Shown in pieces: positions 1 through 10,026 of a stretch of 47,313 bases of DNA. The stretch comes from an uncultured Clostridia bacterium (GTDB taxonomy: Bacteria > Bacillota > Clostridia > Christensenellales > UBA1750). The notes beneath the pieces were generated by a model. That model was not told the DNA's origin. It made no database searches and saw only the letters and a program-made list of their open reading frames with translations. Position 1 is the first letter of the stretch. Each line of letters starts with the position of its first letter. The position numbers and the translations under genes were made by a program. Location of the stretch: contig CALWRM010000087.1 in NCBI GenBank assembly GCA_944383925.1, positions 1-47,313 on the forward strand, written 5' to 3'.

Positions 1-2
1 CC

Positions 3-749
3 CTGCTGATGGACGAGACCACGATGGTGGACTTTGGGCCGGACGTGATGGCGGCCTCGCAGATGTACGACGCCCCCCTGTCCAAGGTGCAGGACGTGTT
101 CATCACCCATACCCACGAGGACCATTTCTCCATCGCCAACATTGAAGCCATGACCATGGCGGACTTCCGAAAGGGGCATTTCCCCATCCGTTTCCACCTT
201 TCCGAAAAGGGATACGCCTGGCTGCAGCGCTATCGCCGGGCCGTGGAAGAGGTGGGCATGCGCGGCTTTTCCCGCCTGGAGGAGAAGGGCCGTCTGGAGC
301 TTAAGCCCGTTAAGCCCTATGTCTGGTTTGAGGCGGCGGGCATGCGGGTGTTTGCCATCGAGAGCAACCACCGGGCCAACGAGGGCGAGCTGGCCATCAA
401 CTACCTCTTTGATCGGGGAGAAAAGGGAAAGCTGCTCTACGCCTGCGATACGGGCCTGTATGAGGCCCACAATCTGGAGGCCCTCAAGGGCCAACAAGCG
501 GATATGCTCATCATGGAGGGCACCATGGGCAACATCCAGCTGGACAAGAGCAACGGCCACATGAACGCTGAGCATTTCGTCCTCCAGGTGGATAACCTGA
601 TGGCCGCCGGCGCTCTGAAGGAGGATGCCCGTATCTTCGTCACCCACATCAACCAGGTGCAGAGCTTCTCCCACGCCGAATACCAGCAGTACCTGTCCAG
701 AAACTCCAAGGCCAACATCGTGGTGGCCTATGACGGCATGCGCGTTTGA
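3..749 (+). CDS. MBL-fold metallo-hydrolase (5' truncated)
   Basis: The reading frame is open to the left edge, and the first visible residues (LLMDETTMVDFGPD) look like the second beta-strand of a metallo-beta-lactamase fold, so about 20-30 N-terminal residues are missing. The signature HTHEDH lies about 36 residues in. It is the HxHxDH zinc-binding motif that coordinates a binuclear metal centre. Later ligands are plausibly the Asp in CDTGLYE and the His in VTHINQVQSFSH. The family hydrolyses phosphodiester, lactone or phosphorylcholine-type substrates; nothing here fixes the substrate. There is no signal peptide in the visible part, so a cytoplasmic enzyme is likely. It ends in front of a strong hairpin terminator and faces the convergent pckA gene. 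Fold assignment is secure; substrate unknown. Confidence 0.8.
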   Translation: MLMDETTMVDFGPDVMAASQMYDAPLSKVQDVFITHTHEDHFSIANIEAMTMADFRKGHFPIRFHLSEKGYAWLQRYRRAVEEVGMRGFSRLEEKGRLELKPVKPYVWFEAAGMRVFAIESNHRANEGELAINYLFDRGEKGKLLYACDTGLYEAHNLEALKGQQADMLIMEGTMGNIQLDKSNGHMNAEHFVLQVDNLMAAGALKEDARIFVTHINQVQSFSHAEYQQYLSRNSKANIVVAYDGMRV

Positions 750-761
750 CCGCAGGCAAAA

Positions 762-800
762 AAAGAAAGCGTCCCAAGAGGACGCTTTCTTTCTATTGTT
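762..800 (+). terminator. Rho-independent terminator of the MBL hydrolase gene
   Basis: A perfect 13-bp stem (AAAGAAAGCGTCC at 762-774 with its complement at 780-792) and a 5-nt loop are followed by a T-rich tail. The upstream arm is A-rich, so it could also work weakly on the minus strand. Confidence 0.85.
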
Positions 801-820
801 TAGAGCATATAAGTGTGTTT

Positions 821-860
821 GAAAATAAAAAGGTTTCCGGGGCGCAAGGCCCCGGAAACC
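821..860 (-). terminator. Rho-independent terminator of pckA
   Basis: A perfect 12-bp stem (832-843 with 849-860, GGTTTCCGGGGC) has a 5-nt loop. Read on the minus strand it is followed by TTTTATTTTC (830-821), placing it directly downstream of the pckA stop codon. Confidence 0.85.
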
Positions 861-881
861 GCTTGTTAAGCTTGGGAAAGC

Positions 882-2459
<1,578 letters not shown>

Positions 2460-2687
2460 ACGTGAAACCCTCCTATACAACTATTTGGGGCGGCGTATGG
2501 CCTTCCCCCAAGGCCGGTCAAGCCGCTTGCCTCCCATTCAAGGAGCGCTGGCGGCGCTGGCCGGTGCTGATCGATGAAGAAAACCTTCAACGTTCCCCGC
2601 CTTCTCTTTACGACGCGGCCCTTGACAGTTCCTGCCTATACAATCTTGTTTTACATAAACTAAACAGAGACGGTCGAAAAAGGGCGC
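2460..2687. other. Intergenic region upstream of pckA
   Basis: This 228-nt stretch lies between the pckA start and the end of the PBP gene, both on the minus strand. It contains the pckA RBS and an A/T-rich patch at 2636-2665 where a pckA promoter would be expected. I found no pair of -35/-10 elements with acceptable spacing, and no clear terminator for the PBP gene. Confidence 0.4.
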
Positions 2688-4823
2688 TTAGGGCATCAGC
2701 AGCTCGCGCACGGCGTCGTAGCGCAGGGTTTCTTCCCAGTTGGCCGGGGTTTCCAGGGCCACGCACACGAGCCGGTTATAGTCCGCGTCGTCCAGGTAGG
2801 CGATGAACCAGGCGATTTCGCGCTCCTTCAGGGAGCCAATTTCGGCGGTGCCCGTCTTGCCGCAGATGGTCAGCCCGTCGATGGCCGCGTTGCGGCCGGA
2901 ACCTTCCGTCACCACGCGCTGGAGCATGGGTTCAATCTTGTCCCTGGCGTAGGAGGAGAAGATATCCTCCTTCCAGAGGCTGCTTTCAAAGGAGTCCACC
3001 ACGTCGTAGTGGATGCCGTCCAAGCGGCGCGTGTTCAGAACCAGGCGGGGAACCATGATGTCGCAATCGTTGGCAAAGGCGGAAAACACGCAGGCCATTT
3101 GCAGGGGGGAGACCAGCATCTGGCCCTGGCCGTAGCCGGTGTCCGCCAGAAGACGCAGGTTATTGTAGTTGGAGCCGTTCATATAATTGGAGGTGGAAAC
3201 GCGAAGGTCGAAGGGGATGCGGTCCCCAAAGCCGATGGAATGCAGGAAGGGCTCGAGGATGTCCCAACCGGTCTTCAGGGCGACCCAGGCGAAGTAGATG
3301 TTGTCCGACTTGGTGATGGCGTTGCTCATGTTCACGGCGCCCTCGTAGCTGGAAACGCGGGTGATGGCCGGGTAATACCAATCCCCAAAGGACTTGGGCG
3401 TCCACTGGTTCTTCACGATTTCCCCCGGAAACTCGTCGTCCACCGAGACGATGTCGTTGTCCAGCGCTATGGCCGCAATCAGCGGCTTGACCGTGGATCC
3501 GGGCGGGTAAAGGCCCTGGGTGGCGCGGTTGTACAAGGGATTGTTGGCGTCCTCCGCATAGTAGGCGTTGACGAGGGAGGCGTCGGTATCAAAGGCGAAG
3601 TAGTTGGGGTTGAAGTTGGGATAGCTGGAGATGGCCTGCACCTGGCCGATGGTGGGGTCCAGCACCACGATGGCGCCGGCGTTTTCCGTGGTGAGGGTGG
3701 AGAGTAGCTCCTCGGCGCGCAGCTGCAAGTCCATGTCGATGCCGATCTCCAAGTCCAGGCCGTCCTGGGCGGGCAGCAGCGCGACGTTTTTCATCTTGGA
3801 GCCGTTTTCATCATAGATGTCCAGGGAATAGCCCTTTTCCCCGCGCAGGGTGTCCTCGTACACAGCCTCCAGCCCCGAGCGGCCCACCATGGAGCTGACG
3901 TCGTATACGCCGGGGTTGGCCTCCATGTCCTCCGCCGTGACGGGGGATACATAGCCGATGGCGTGGCTCATGGTCGTGCCCTGGGGGTAATAGCGGATGG
4001 GCGTGTAGGTGCTTCGGTCCACCCCGACGCCCTCCAGGGTGGCCAGGGCGTTTTCGGTGGCCTCGGGAATGGAAAGGGGCGGGTAGGTTTTTAGGATGGC
4101 GATGCCGTCCGTCTGGGAGCGGTCGGAGTAGATGATCTCTTCCAGCTCCTCGGCGCTCATGTTCAACAGGGAGGAGAGCTCCACCAGGGGGAAGACATCG
4201 CCCTCGTCGTAATAGCTCAGGCGAAGATAGACCGTGTCGGCATAGGTGTTGATGGCGTACTGGTTGTGGTCGGAGTCCAGAATCTCCCCGCGCTGGGGCT
4301 TGAGGGTGTTGAGCCGAAGCGTATAGTCCATTTCAAGCCCGTCGAACAGATCGTCCGCCTGCCAATCCAGGCGAAAGATCTCCGAATCCGCGTCGTAGAC
4401 CAGGTCGAAGACCAGCTCCTGGGTGAAGCTGCCGAAGACATCGCAGGTATAGCTGGCCTGTACCGTCTGGGCATAGCGGCCGTCGCCCTCCTCCGTCAGC
4501 CCCAACGCGGTCAGGCGCAGGGCCGTAAAGCCGATGGCGTCGAAGACGGGCGTGTGCCGCTCCGCATACTCCGTCAGCGAGGTCTCTTCCCGCGCCTCCT
4601 CGGTCAACAGCCCGTAGGCGGAGCCGAAGTCCTTGACGCTGATGTAGGAGGCATACTCCTCCAGGAAGGCGTCGGCGCTCAAGGGTTCATCTGGCTGCAC
4701 CAAGCCGAGGCTTTCCAGCAGGCTGCCCGAGGTGGAGCCGGGCGCCTGCTCGCAACCGCCGAGCAGCAGGCACAAAAGGAGCAGAAGGGAGAGGAAACGA
4801 AGCTTTTGCTGATGGGTGCGCAC
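2688..4823 (-). CDS. Lipid-anchored class B penicillin-binding protein, MecA-like
   Basis: This 711-residue D,D-transpeptidase cross-links peptidoglycan outside the membrane. Domains in order: a lipoprotein signal with lipobox LLGGC (Cys24); an NTF2-like MecA_N-type domain, about 45-165; a PBP dimerisation domain, about 170-345; and the transpeptidase domain, about 380-705. The active-site motifs are all visible: S443-T-V-K446, S506-D-N508 and K656-T-G-T659. A lipobox instead of the usual single membrane helix, together with the MecA_N-like segment, resembles the MecA/PBP2a and PBP3 group, which can have low beta-lactam affinity; affinity cannot be read from sequence. The start is GTG at 4821-4823 with GGAGG 11 nt upstream, and no other start fits the signal peptide. 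It is divergent from the YabE-like gene. Confidence 0.88.
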   Translation of the reverse strand: MRTHQQKLRFLSLLLLLCLLLGGCEQAPGSTSGSLLESLGLVQPDEPLSADAFLEEYASYISVKDFGSAYGLLTEEAREETSLTEYAERHTPVFDAIGFTALRLTALGLTEEGDGRYAQTVQASYTCDVFGSFTQELVFDLVYDADSEIFRLDWQADDLFDGLEMDYTLRLNTLKPQRGEILDSDHNQYAINTYADTVYLRLSYYDEGDVFPLVELSSLLNMSAEELEEIIYSDRSQTDGIAILKTYPPLSIPEATENALATLEGVGVDRSTYTPIRYYPQGTTMSHAIGYVSPVTAEDMEANPGVYDVSSMVGRSGLEAVYEDTLRGEKGYSLDIYDENGSKMKNVALLPAQDGLDLEIGIDMDLQLRAEELLSTLTTENAGAIVVLDPTIGQVQAISSYPNFNPNYFAFDTDASLVNAYYAEDANNPLYNRATQGLYPPGSTVKPLIAAIALDNDIVSVDDEFPGEIVKNQWTPKSFGDWYYPAITRVSSYEGAVNMSNAITKSDNIYFAWVALKTGWDILEPFLHSIGFGDRIPFDLRVSTSNYMNGSNYNNLRLLADTGYGQGQMLVSPLQMACVFSAFANDCDIMVPRLVLNTRRLDGIHYDVVDSFESSLWKEDIFSSYARDKIEPMLQRVVTEGSGRNAAIDGLTICGKTGTAEIGSLKEREIAWFIAYLDDADYNRLVCVALETPANWEETLRYDAVRELLMP

Positions 4824-4874
4824 GGTTTGCTGGCCTCCGTTTTCTTAGGGCGATGGGGAAGATGGAATAGCTAC

Positions 4875-4904
4875 AGTATACAGAGAAGGAAAGAAAAATG
4901 CAAA
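4875..4904 (-). promoter_or_regulatory. Sigma-A-type promoter of the PBP gene
   Basis: Minus-strand -35 TTTGCA (4904-4899) and -10 TATACT (4880-4875) are separated by 18 nt, about 50 nt before the GTG start. Sequence match only. Confidence 0.6.
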
Positions 4905-4948
4905 GAGCTGGCGCAAAATGTGAAACCATGTCGCGAGTGTAGGCGGAT

Positions 4949-4978
4949 TTGACAAAGCGTAGGCATATGGGCTACAAT
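4949..4978 (+). promoter_or_regulatory. Sigma-A-type promoter of the YabE-like/rsmA operon
   Basis: A perfect -35 TTGACA (4949-4954) and -10 TACAAT (4973-4978) are spaced by 18 nt, about 55 nt upstream of the ATG at 5035. It is divergent from the PBP promoter 45 nt away. Confidence 0.75.
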
Positions 4979-5034
4979 GAAATCATCTAGGGGCCCATCG
5001 GGCCCGCCGACGCCATCTCCCAAAGGAGGATGTT

Positions 5035-6372
5035 ATGAAGTTCACGTTTCGGGCCGGAAAGAAGCGCCAGGAGCAGAAAAAGAAGAAGCTTCGCCTGCTC
5101 GACCCGGCCCTATGGGAGCAAACGAGGCAGGCCCTCGTCAGGTTCTGGCGCTGGACGAAGGCAGAGCTGATCTACCTATGGAATTGGCTGTGCCATTTCG
5201 CCCATGAGGTCACCGAGCTGCAGCCCACCAAGGCCATGCTTGGGTTTTCCCTCGCGCTGATTTTTGTGCTTTGTTGCGTGGTGAGCCTGCCCCATGCCTC
5301 CGCCCTTTTGGAGGCCAAGCAGGTGACGTTGCGCCTGGGCGAGGAGGAGATGCAGCTGACCACCAAGGCCGAGACCGTGGCCGAGCTGATGGAGAACATG
5401 GGCCTGAGCCTGGCCGAGGGCGACGTCATCGCGCCCAAGCTGTCGCATCCCCTGCAGGACGGCGACGTCGTCGCCCTGCGCAACGCCATCCAGGTCTGGA
5501 TCCATGCCGACGGACAATCCAAGCAGGTGAACATGCTGGCCGGCTCCGTGGAGCAGGCGCTGTACCTGGCCGGCATCACCCTGGGCGAATACGACCAGGT
5601 GGTGCCCTCCCTGGACACCCCCGTCAGCGCCCAGATGAACATCGAGGTCTACCGCATTCAGGTCCACATGGAAACCGAGGAACAGGGCATCCCCTACCAG
5701 GATGTGTATGTGGAGGAAAGCAGCCTGTACGTGGGCGAGACGGAGGTCTCCAGACAGGGCAGCGAAGGCATACGCGAGCTGCAAATCCGCGTGGTGGTGC
5801 AGGACGGCGTGGAGGTGGAGCGCAGCGTGGTGGGCGAGTCCATCCTCGAGCCCGCTGTGGACCGCATCATCTATAAGGGCACAAAACAAAAGCCCACGGC
5901 GACGCCCAAGCCCAGCGCCACCAAGAAGCCGAGCTCCACAAGCTCTTCCGGTTCGTCCGGTTCCAGCGGATCCTCCAAGCCCTCGGTCTCCCAGGGACCG
6001 ACGGGCAACTACTCCGAGGACGAGGTCTATATGGCGGCGCAGCTGGCCTATTTGGAGGCCAAGGGAACGGGCTCGGAAGGCTACAAGGCCGTGGTCAATG
6101 TGTTGATCAACCGCTGTAACTCCTCTTCCTTCGGCGGAAGCATCGAGACGGAGATCTTCCGCAGCGGCCAGTTTAGCGTGGCCAAAGATAAGGAAAGCTT
6201 TCTAAGCACCACGCCGGACTCCAAGTCCTTGGCGGCGGCCGAGGCCGTGCTCAACGACGGCGAGCGCCTGCTGCCCTCCAGCGTGCTCTACTTTAGGGCC
6301 GCCCGCTTGGGCAAGGAGTGGGGCAAGCGCACCTATTACGCGACCATCGGAGCCAATAGCTTCTTTAAGTAG
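5035..6372 (+). CDS. YabE-like protein: DUF348/G5 domains with C-terminal SleB-type cell wall hydrolase domain
   Basis: This 445-residue protein has a basic cytoplasmic N-terminus (1-65), one membrane helix (about 67-90), two ubiquitin-like DUF348 repeats (about 95-200), a G5 domain (about 205-282), a low-complexity Thr/Pro/Ser/Gly linker (about 285-322) and a Hydrolase_2 (SleB/CwlJ-like) domain (about 327-445). The candidate catalytic Glu is in LEAKGTGSEGYKAV (about residue 341). G5 and DUF348 domains are cell-wall associated, so an anchored peptidoglycan hydrolase acting outside the membrane is likely. In Bacillus the equivalent yabE lies just upstream of rnmV and ksgA and ends in a 3D domain; here SleB replaces 3D and rnmV is absent. 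An excellent RBS (AAAGGAGG) precedes the ATG. It is probably co-transcribed with rsmA 45 nt downstream. Confidence 0.85.
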   Translation: MKFTFRAGKKRQEQKKKKLRLLDPALWEQTRQALVRFWRWTKAELIYLWNWLCHFAHEVTELQPTKAMLGFSLALIFVLCCVVSLPHASALLEAKQVTLRLGEEEMQLTTKAETVAELMENMGLSLAEGDVIAPKLSHPLQDGDVVALRNAIQVWIHADGQSKQVNMLAGSVEQALYLAGITLGEYDQVVPSLDTPVSAQMNIEVYRIQVHMETEEQGIPYQDVYVEESSLYVGETEVSRQGSEGIRELQIRVVVQDGVEVERSVVGESILEPAVDRIIYKGTKQKPTATPKPSATKKPSSTSSSGSSGSSGSSKPSVSQGPTGNYSEDEVYMAAQLAYLEAKGTGSEGYKAVVNVLINRCNSSSFGGSIETEIFRSGQFSVAKDKESFLSTTPDSKSLAAAEAVLNDGERLLPSSVLYFRAARLGKEWGKRTYYATIGANSFFK

Positions 6373-6417
6373 AAACCAACCATTAAAACCGGATGGCGGG
6401 GGAGGACGCAAACGCAA

Positions 6418-7257
6418 ATGACCACCTCGGAAATCGCCCTGCTGCTACAGGCCAGGGGCTTCCGCTTTTCCAAGACCCTGGGGCAGAACTTCCTCATGGA
6501 CGAGGAGGTGCTGGATAATATCGTCCAGGCGGCCGATGTCCAGGGGAAAAACGTGCTGGAGATCGGCGCGGGCGCCGGCTGCCTGACCAGGCCGCTGGCT
6601 CGGACGGCGTCCAAGGTATTGGCCGTTGAAATCGCTTCCCAGCTGGTACCCGTGTTGGAAACGGTGTTGCAGCCCTACAAAAACGTGCGCATCCTGCAGG
6701 CCGACGCCCTGCGCCTGGACATCGGCGGCCTGTGCGCGGAGGCCTTCGGCGGTCCCTTTTCGGTGTGCGCCAACCTGCCCTATGGCATCACGACCCCCAT
6801 CCTGACCGCCCTTTTCCGCCTCGAGGAGGTGGAAAGCATCTGCGTGCTGCTGCAAAAGGAGGCCGTGGAGCGGGTGTTGGCCGCGCCCGGCGGCAAGGAG
6901 TACGGCCCCTTGGCCATCCTGCGGCGGCAGCTGTTCGAGGCGGAGGTGCCGCTGCGCGTGCCGCCCCATTGCTTTTTGCCGGAACCCCACGTGGATTCGG
7001 CCGTGCTCTGCCTGCGGAGAAAGCGGACGATGGAGGCGGGGGAGCTGGCGGCCTTTGAGCGCCTGTTGCAGGGTTGCTTTGCCATGCGGCGCAAGACCCT
7101 GCTCAACAACCTTTCTCAGCTTCGCCCCAGGCAGGAGGCCCAGAGCATCCTGGAAGCGGCGGACATCGATCCAAGAGCCCGGGCGGAAGCCCTCTCGTTG
7201 GAAGACTTTTTGCGCCTGCACCGGCAATGGCAGAAAAATTCCACCGCGCTTGTTTGA
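6418..7257 (+). CDS. rsmA: 16S rRNA (adenine1518-N6/adenine1519-N6)-dimethyltransferase
   Basis: RsmA (KsgA) dimethylates two adjacent adenines in the 3'-terminal hairpin of 16S rRNA, a late small-subunit checkpoint. At 279 residues it is the normal length. The diagnostic N-terminal motif FSKTLGQNFLMDEEVLDNI is present, followed by the SAM-binding loop EIGAGAGCLT (about 48-57), the acidic motif AVEIA (about 70) and the catalytic NLPYGITTPI (about 119-128), with the C-terminal RRKTLLNNL helix. The start ATG is preceded by GGGGGAGGAC. It follows the YabE-like gene as in many Firmicutes, without the RNase M5 gene usually between them. Confidence 0.96.
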   Translation: MTTSEIALLLQARGFRFSKTLGQNFLMDEEVLDNIVQAADVQGKNVLEIGAGAGCLTRPLARTASKVLAVEIASQLVPVLETVLQPYKNVRILQADALRLDIGGLCAEAFGGPFSVCANLPYGITTPILTALFRLEEVESICVLLQKEAVERVLAAPGGKEYGPLAILRRQLFEAEVPLRVPPHCFLPEPHVDSAVLCLRRKRTMEAGELAAFERLLQGCFAMRRKTLLNNLSQLRPRQEAQSILEAADIDPRARAEALSLEDFLRLHRQWQKNSTALV

Positions 7258-7279
7258 GCCATGAATCCGGTGGTATACT
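7250..7279 (+). promoter_or_regulatory. Promoter of the rubrerythrin gene
   Basis: A -35 TTGTTT (7250-7255) and -10 TATACT (7274-7279), spaced 18 nt, overlap the end of rsmA. A small 7-bp hairpin (CGCGCCG, 7300-7306 with 7313-7319) lies in the untranslated leader. Confidence 0.6.
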
Positions 7280-7371
7280 CTAATCAGCACGAATGAACGC
7301 GCGCCGCCAGGACGGCGCGATGCAAACCACGACACCGCCCATACAATACAATTAGAAAGGGGAGCCAACCA

Positions 7372-7911
7372 ATGACCAATTTGAAGGGTACCAAGACCGA
7401 AGCCAACCTGCAGGCCGCCTTCGCCGGAGAATCCCAGGCCAGAAACAAGTACACCTACTATGCCAGCCAGGCCCGCAAGGACGGCTATGTGCAGATTGCC
7501 AACATCTTTGAGGAGACCGCGGCCAACGAGAAGGAGCACGCAAAGATCTGGTTCAAGCTTCTGCACGACGGCATGCCCGACACCGCCACCAACCTGTTGG
7601 ACGCCGCCCAGGGCGAGAACTACGAGTGGACCGACATGTACGCCACCTTTGCCAAGGAAGCCAAGGAAGAGGGGTTCACCAAGATCGCCTACCTCTTCGA
7701 GGCCGTTGGCAAGATCGAGAAGGAGCACGAGGAGCGCTACCGCAAGCTGCTCAGCAACATCGAGGCCAACAAGGTCTTTGAGGCCGACGCACCCCAGGTT
7801 TGGGTCTGCGGCAATTGCGGCCACATCCACTACGGCCCCAAGGCGCCCGAGGTTTGCCCCGTGTGCGACCATCCCAAGGCCTACTTTGCCCGCAAAGCGG
7901 AGAACTACTAA
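7372..7911 (+). CDS. Rubrerythrin
   Basis: Rubrerythrin is a non-haem diiron peroxidase that reduces hydrogen peroxide with electrons from rubredoxin, a standard oxidative-stress enzyme of anaerobes. The 179-residue protein has a ferritin-like four-helix domain (about 1-140) with diiron ligands in [17 protein letters not shown] and [11 protein letters not shown]. It is followed by a rubredoxin-like domain with two CxxC pairs (VCGNCGH and VCPVCDH) that bind one iron. The start ATG has an AAAGGGGAG RBS. It is monocistronic: its own promoter lies upstream and a strong terminator downstream. Cytoplasmic, no signal peptide. Codon use is strongly biased, consistent with high expression. Confidence 0.96.
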   Translation: MTNLKGTKTEANLQAAFAGESQARNKYTYYASQARKDGYVQIANIFEETAANEKEHAKIWFKLLHDGMPDTATNLLDAAQGENYEWTDMYATFAKEAKEEGFTKIAYLFEAVGKIEKEHEERYRKLLSNIEANKVFEADAPQVWVCGNCGHIHYGPKAPEVCPVCDHPKAYFARKAENY

Positions 7912-7947
7912 GCACAGCAAGGAACCCGCGCGTAACAGTACGAGCAG

Positions 7948-7985
7948 ACGGGGGACGGGCGTTGCCCGTTCCCCGTTTTCGTTTC
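7948..7985 (+). terminator. Rho-independent terminator of the rubrerythrin gene
   Basis: A 13-bp stem with one G-U pair (7948-7960 with 7964-7976) and a GTT loop are followed by TTTTCGTTT. Confidence 0.85.
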
Positions 7986-8015
7986 CGGTTTAAAAACATA
8001 AGGAGGAACACGGCC

Positions 8016-9920
8016 ATGAAGACGCTGTTTGCAAATCGTGGAATCCAAGCCAAGTCCGCGCTGTTGCCGCCGGCGCAGCGGCGCCCCTTTTACGAGGACG
8101 CCCGCGGCGTGCAGGCTTGCGCATGGCCTGGAAGCCTGCCGGCTGCCGAGGCGCTGTTGGGCAAGCCGGTGCCCCCGCTCAGCTGCTCCCTGTACCGGCG
8201 CTTTGCCGTTGACGGAAATCGAAAGGAGTACGAAACCCCCTATTTTCAAAGGAGGACGGCTCTCTTGACCCTGACCTTTGCGGAAAAGACCGAGGGGAAG
8301 GGAAGATTCGTCGAGCTGCTTGCGGACTATGTTTGGGCGGTGCTGGAGGAGTCCACATGGGTGTTGCCGGCGCACAACCGGCCCAGGCACGGCCTGCGCC
8401 AGGGCTTGCCGGATGCCTTCGGCCTGCGGGCTGGAGACGAGTTGGACTACATCGACCTATTCGCCGCCACCACGGCCGCGACCCTGGCCTGGGTGAGCTA
8501 TTTGCTCGCCAAGGAACTGGATGGCGTGGAACCCGTGTTGCGAACCCGCATCCGCGATATGCTGGAGCTGCGCATCCTGCGGCCTTTCCTGGATTTTGAC
8601 AAGACCATGCCCTGGATCGGAAGCTGCGGAGAAACGCTCAACAACTGGACGCCCTGGATTGTGTCCAATATCCTCAGCGTCGCCCTGGTGGGGGAGATGG
8701 ATGAACCCACCCGCCAGGCCGTGGTGGACAAATCCATGGCCGTCCTGGACCGCTTCACCGCCCAATATGGCGACGACGGCGGCTGCGACGAGGGCCCCAG
8801 CTATTGGTTCGAGGCCAGCGCGGCATACTTCGACTGCTTGGAGATCCTCTTTGACCTTTCCGGCGGGCGGATCGATTTCTTTGGCGATCCCTTCGTCCGG
8901 CGCATGGGGGAGTACATCGCCGACTTCCACCTGGAGGGGGAGGCGTACATCAACTTTGCGGACGCGCCCCACCGGCTGACGGCGGACGCGGAGCTGATCG
9001 CCCGCTACGGCCGGCGCACGGGCTCCGCAAAACTGCTGGGCTTTGCCGCTCAGCTTCGCGCCGCCAGGCCCCGCGCCTTCCAGGAGAGCAACGGCGCCTC
9101 GCCCTATCGCACCATCAAGAACGCGCTGGAACCCCTTGTGCAGCCCGTGCCCTGGGAGCCGGAGGCGAGCGTGTACTATCCCGATTTGCAGGTGCTCATC
9201 GCCCGCGAGGCGAACACAAGGCTGGCGCTGGCCATCAAGGGCGGCAGCAACGCGGAAAGCCATAACCACAACGACATCGGCAGCTTCCTGCTGTTCCGCG
9301 GGGACCGGCCGGTGTTGATCGACGTCGGCGTGGAGACCTATAGCCGCAAGACCTTCTCGCCGGAAAGATACAGCATCTGGACGATGCGTTCCAGCTACCA
9401 CAACCTGCCCGACATCAACGGCGTGGAGCAGAGAGCCGACAGCCTGGCGCCCAACGAGGTTCCGGACCCCAACGTCAAGGGCGAGCACTACTTTGCCGTG
9501 CTGGCCGAGCAAAGGAGCGGAGGCCTGCGGTTGAACCTGCAAAACGCATATCCCGCCCAAGCCGGCCTTCTTGCCTACCTGCGCGACGCCCAGCTGGACC
9601 AAGCGGGCCTGCGACTGGAGGATGCGCTGCGCCTGGCAAGCCCGGGCGAGGTCTGTTGGAACTTCATGCTGGCCGAGGAACCCCAGCGCGCGGCGGAGGG
9701 GCTGCGCCTGCCCCAGGCGGGCTGCCTGCTGCAAGCGGAGGCGGCGGACGCGGAGGGCCGCCGGCTGCCCTTGGAGGCGGAGGTGGAGGCCATCGCGCTC
9801 GAGGATCCCAAGCTCCGGGGCGAATGGGGGCGGGATACGTTGTACCGGCTGCGGCTGCGCGTAAAGGGCTTCCGGGAGGGGAAGCTGCTCGCATCGGTCC
9901 AAGCCTTTACAGGAAAATAA
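8016..9920 (+). CDS. Heparinase II/III family protein (candidate polysaccharide lyase)
   Basis: This 634-residue protein fits the heparinase II/III layout: an N-terminal alpha/alpha toroid (about 1-380) and a C-terminal beta-sandwich (about 400-634). The best signature is SNAESHNHNDIGSFLLFRGD near residue 415, matching the conserved NHxDxGSF segment that opens the beta-sandwich domain, followed by DVGVETYSR and HNLPDING. Aromatic and charged residues in the GCDEGPSYWFEASAAYFD segment match the catalytic cleft region. Family members cleave uronic-acid polysaccharides by beta-elimination. No signal peptide is visible, which suggests action on imported oligosaccharides. The ATG at 8016 follows a strong AAGGAGG RBS; upstream in-frame codons run back through the previous terminator and are not used. 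Substrate not predictable. Confidence 0.75.
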   Translation: MKTLFANRGIQAKSALLPPAQRRPFYEDARGVQACAWPGSLPAAEALLGKPVPPLSCSLYRRFAVDGNRKEYETPYFQRRTALLTLTFAEKTEGKGRFVELLADYVWAVLEESTWVLPAHNRPRHGLRQGLPDAFGLRAGDELDYIDLFAATTAATLAWVSYLLAKELDGVEPVLRTRIRDMLELRILRPFLDFDKTMPWIGSCGETLNNWTPWIVSNILSVALVGEMDEPTRQAVVDKSMAVLDRFTAQYGDDGGCDEGPSYWFEASAAYFDCLEILFDLSGGRIDFFGDPFVRRMGEYIADFHLEGEAYINFADAPHRLTADAELIARYGRRTGSAKLLGFAAQLRAARPRAFQESNGASPYRTIKNALEPLVQPVPWEPEASVYYPDLQVLIAREANTRLALAIKGGSNAESHNHNDIGSFLLFRGDRPVLIDVGVETYSRKTFSPERYSIWTMRSSYHNLPDINGVEQRADSLAPNEVPDPNVKGEHYFAVLAEQRSGGLRLNLQNAYPAQAGLLAYLRDAQLDQAGLRLEDALRLASPGEVCWNFMLAEEPQRAAEGLRLPQAGCLLQAEAADAEGRRLPLEAEVEAIALEDPKLRGEWGRDTLYRLRLRVKGFREGKLLASVQAFTGK

Positions 9921-9955
9921 CGATGGAGCAACCAAAAAGCGCGAAAAATGATGGT

Positions 9956-10010
9956 ATTCTGCAATGCAAAGAAAGGGGCGCGCCATCGCGCCGGGAAAAA
10001 CTTGCAGAAT
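9956..10010 (+). promoter_or_regulatory. Nested inverted repeat in the leader of the amidohydrolase gene
   Basis: ATTCTGCAA (9956-9964) is perfectly repeated in inverted orientation as TTGCAGAAT (10002-10010), enclosing a second hairpin GGCGCG/CGCGCC (9977-9982 with 9987-9992). The outer arm ends one base before the AGGAG RBS. It could be an operator or an RNA stem. Confidence 0.5.
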
Positions 10011-10026
10011 AGGAGCAACCATTTAT

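Noticed and set aside
2622..2644. Plus-strand promoter TTGACA...TACAAT in the pckA upstream region
   Set aside because: The spacing is only 11 nt and no plus-strand gene follows.
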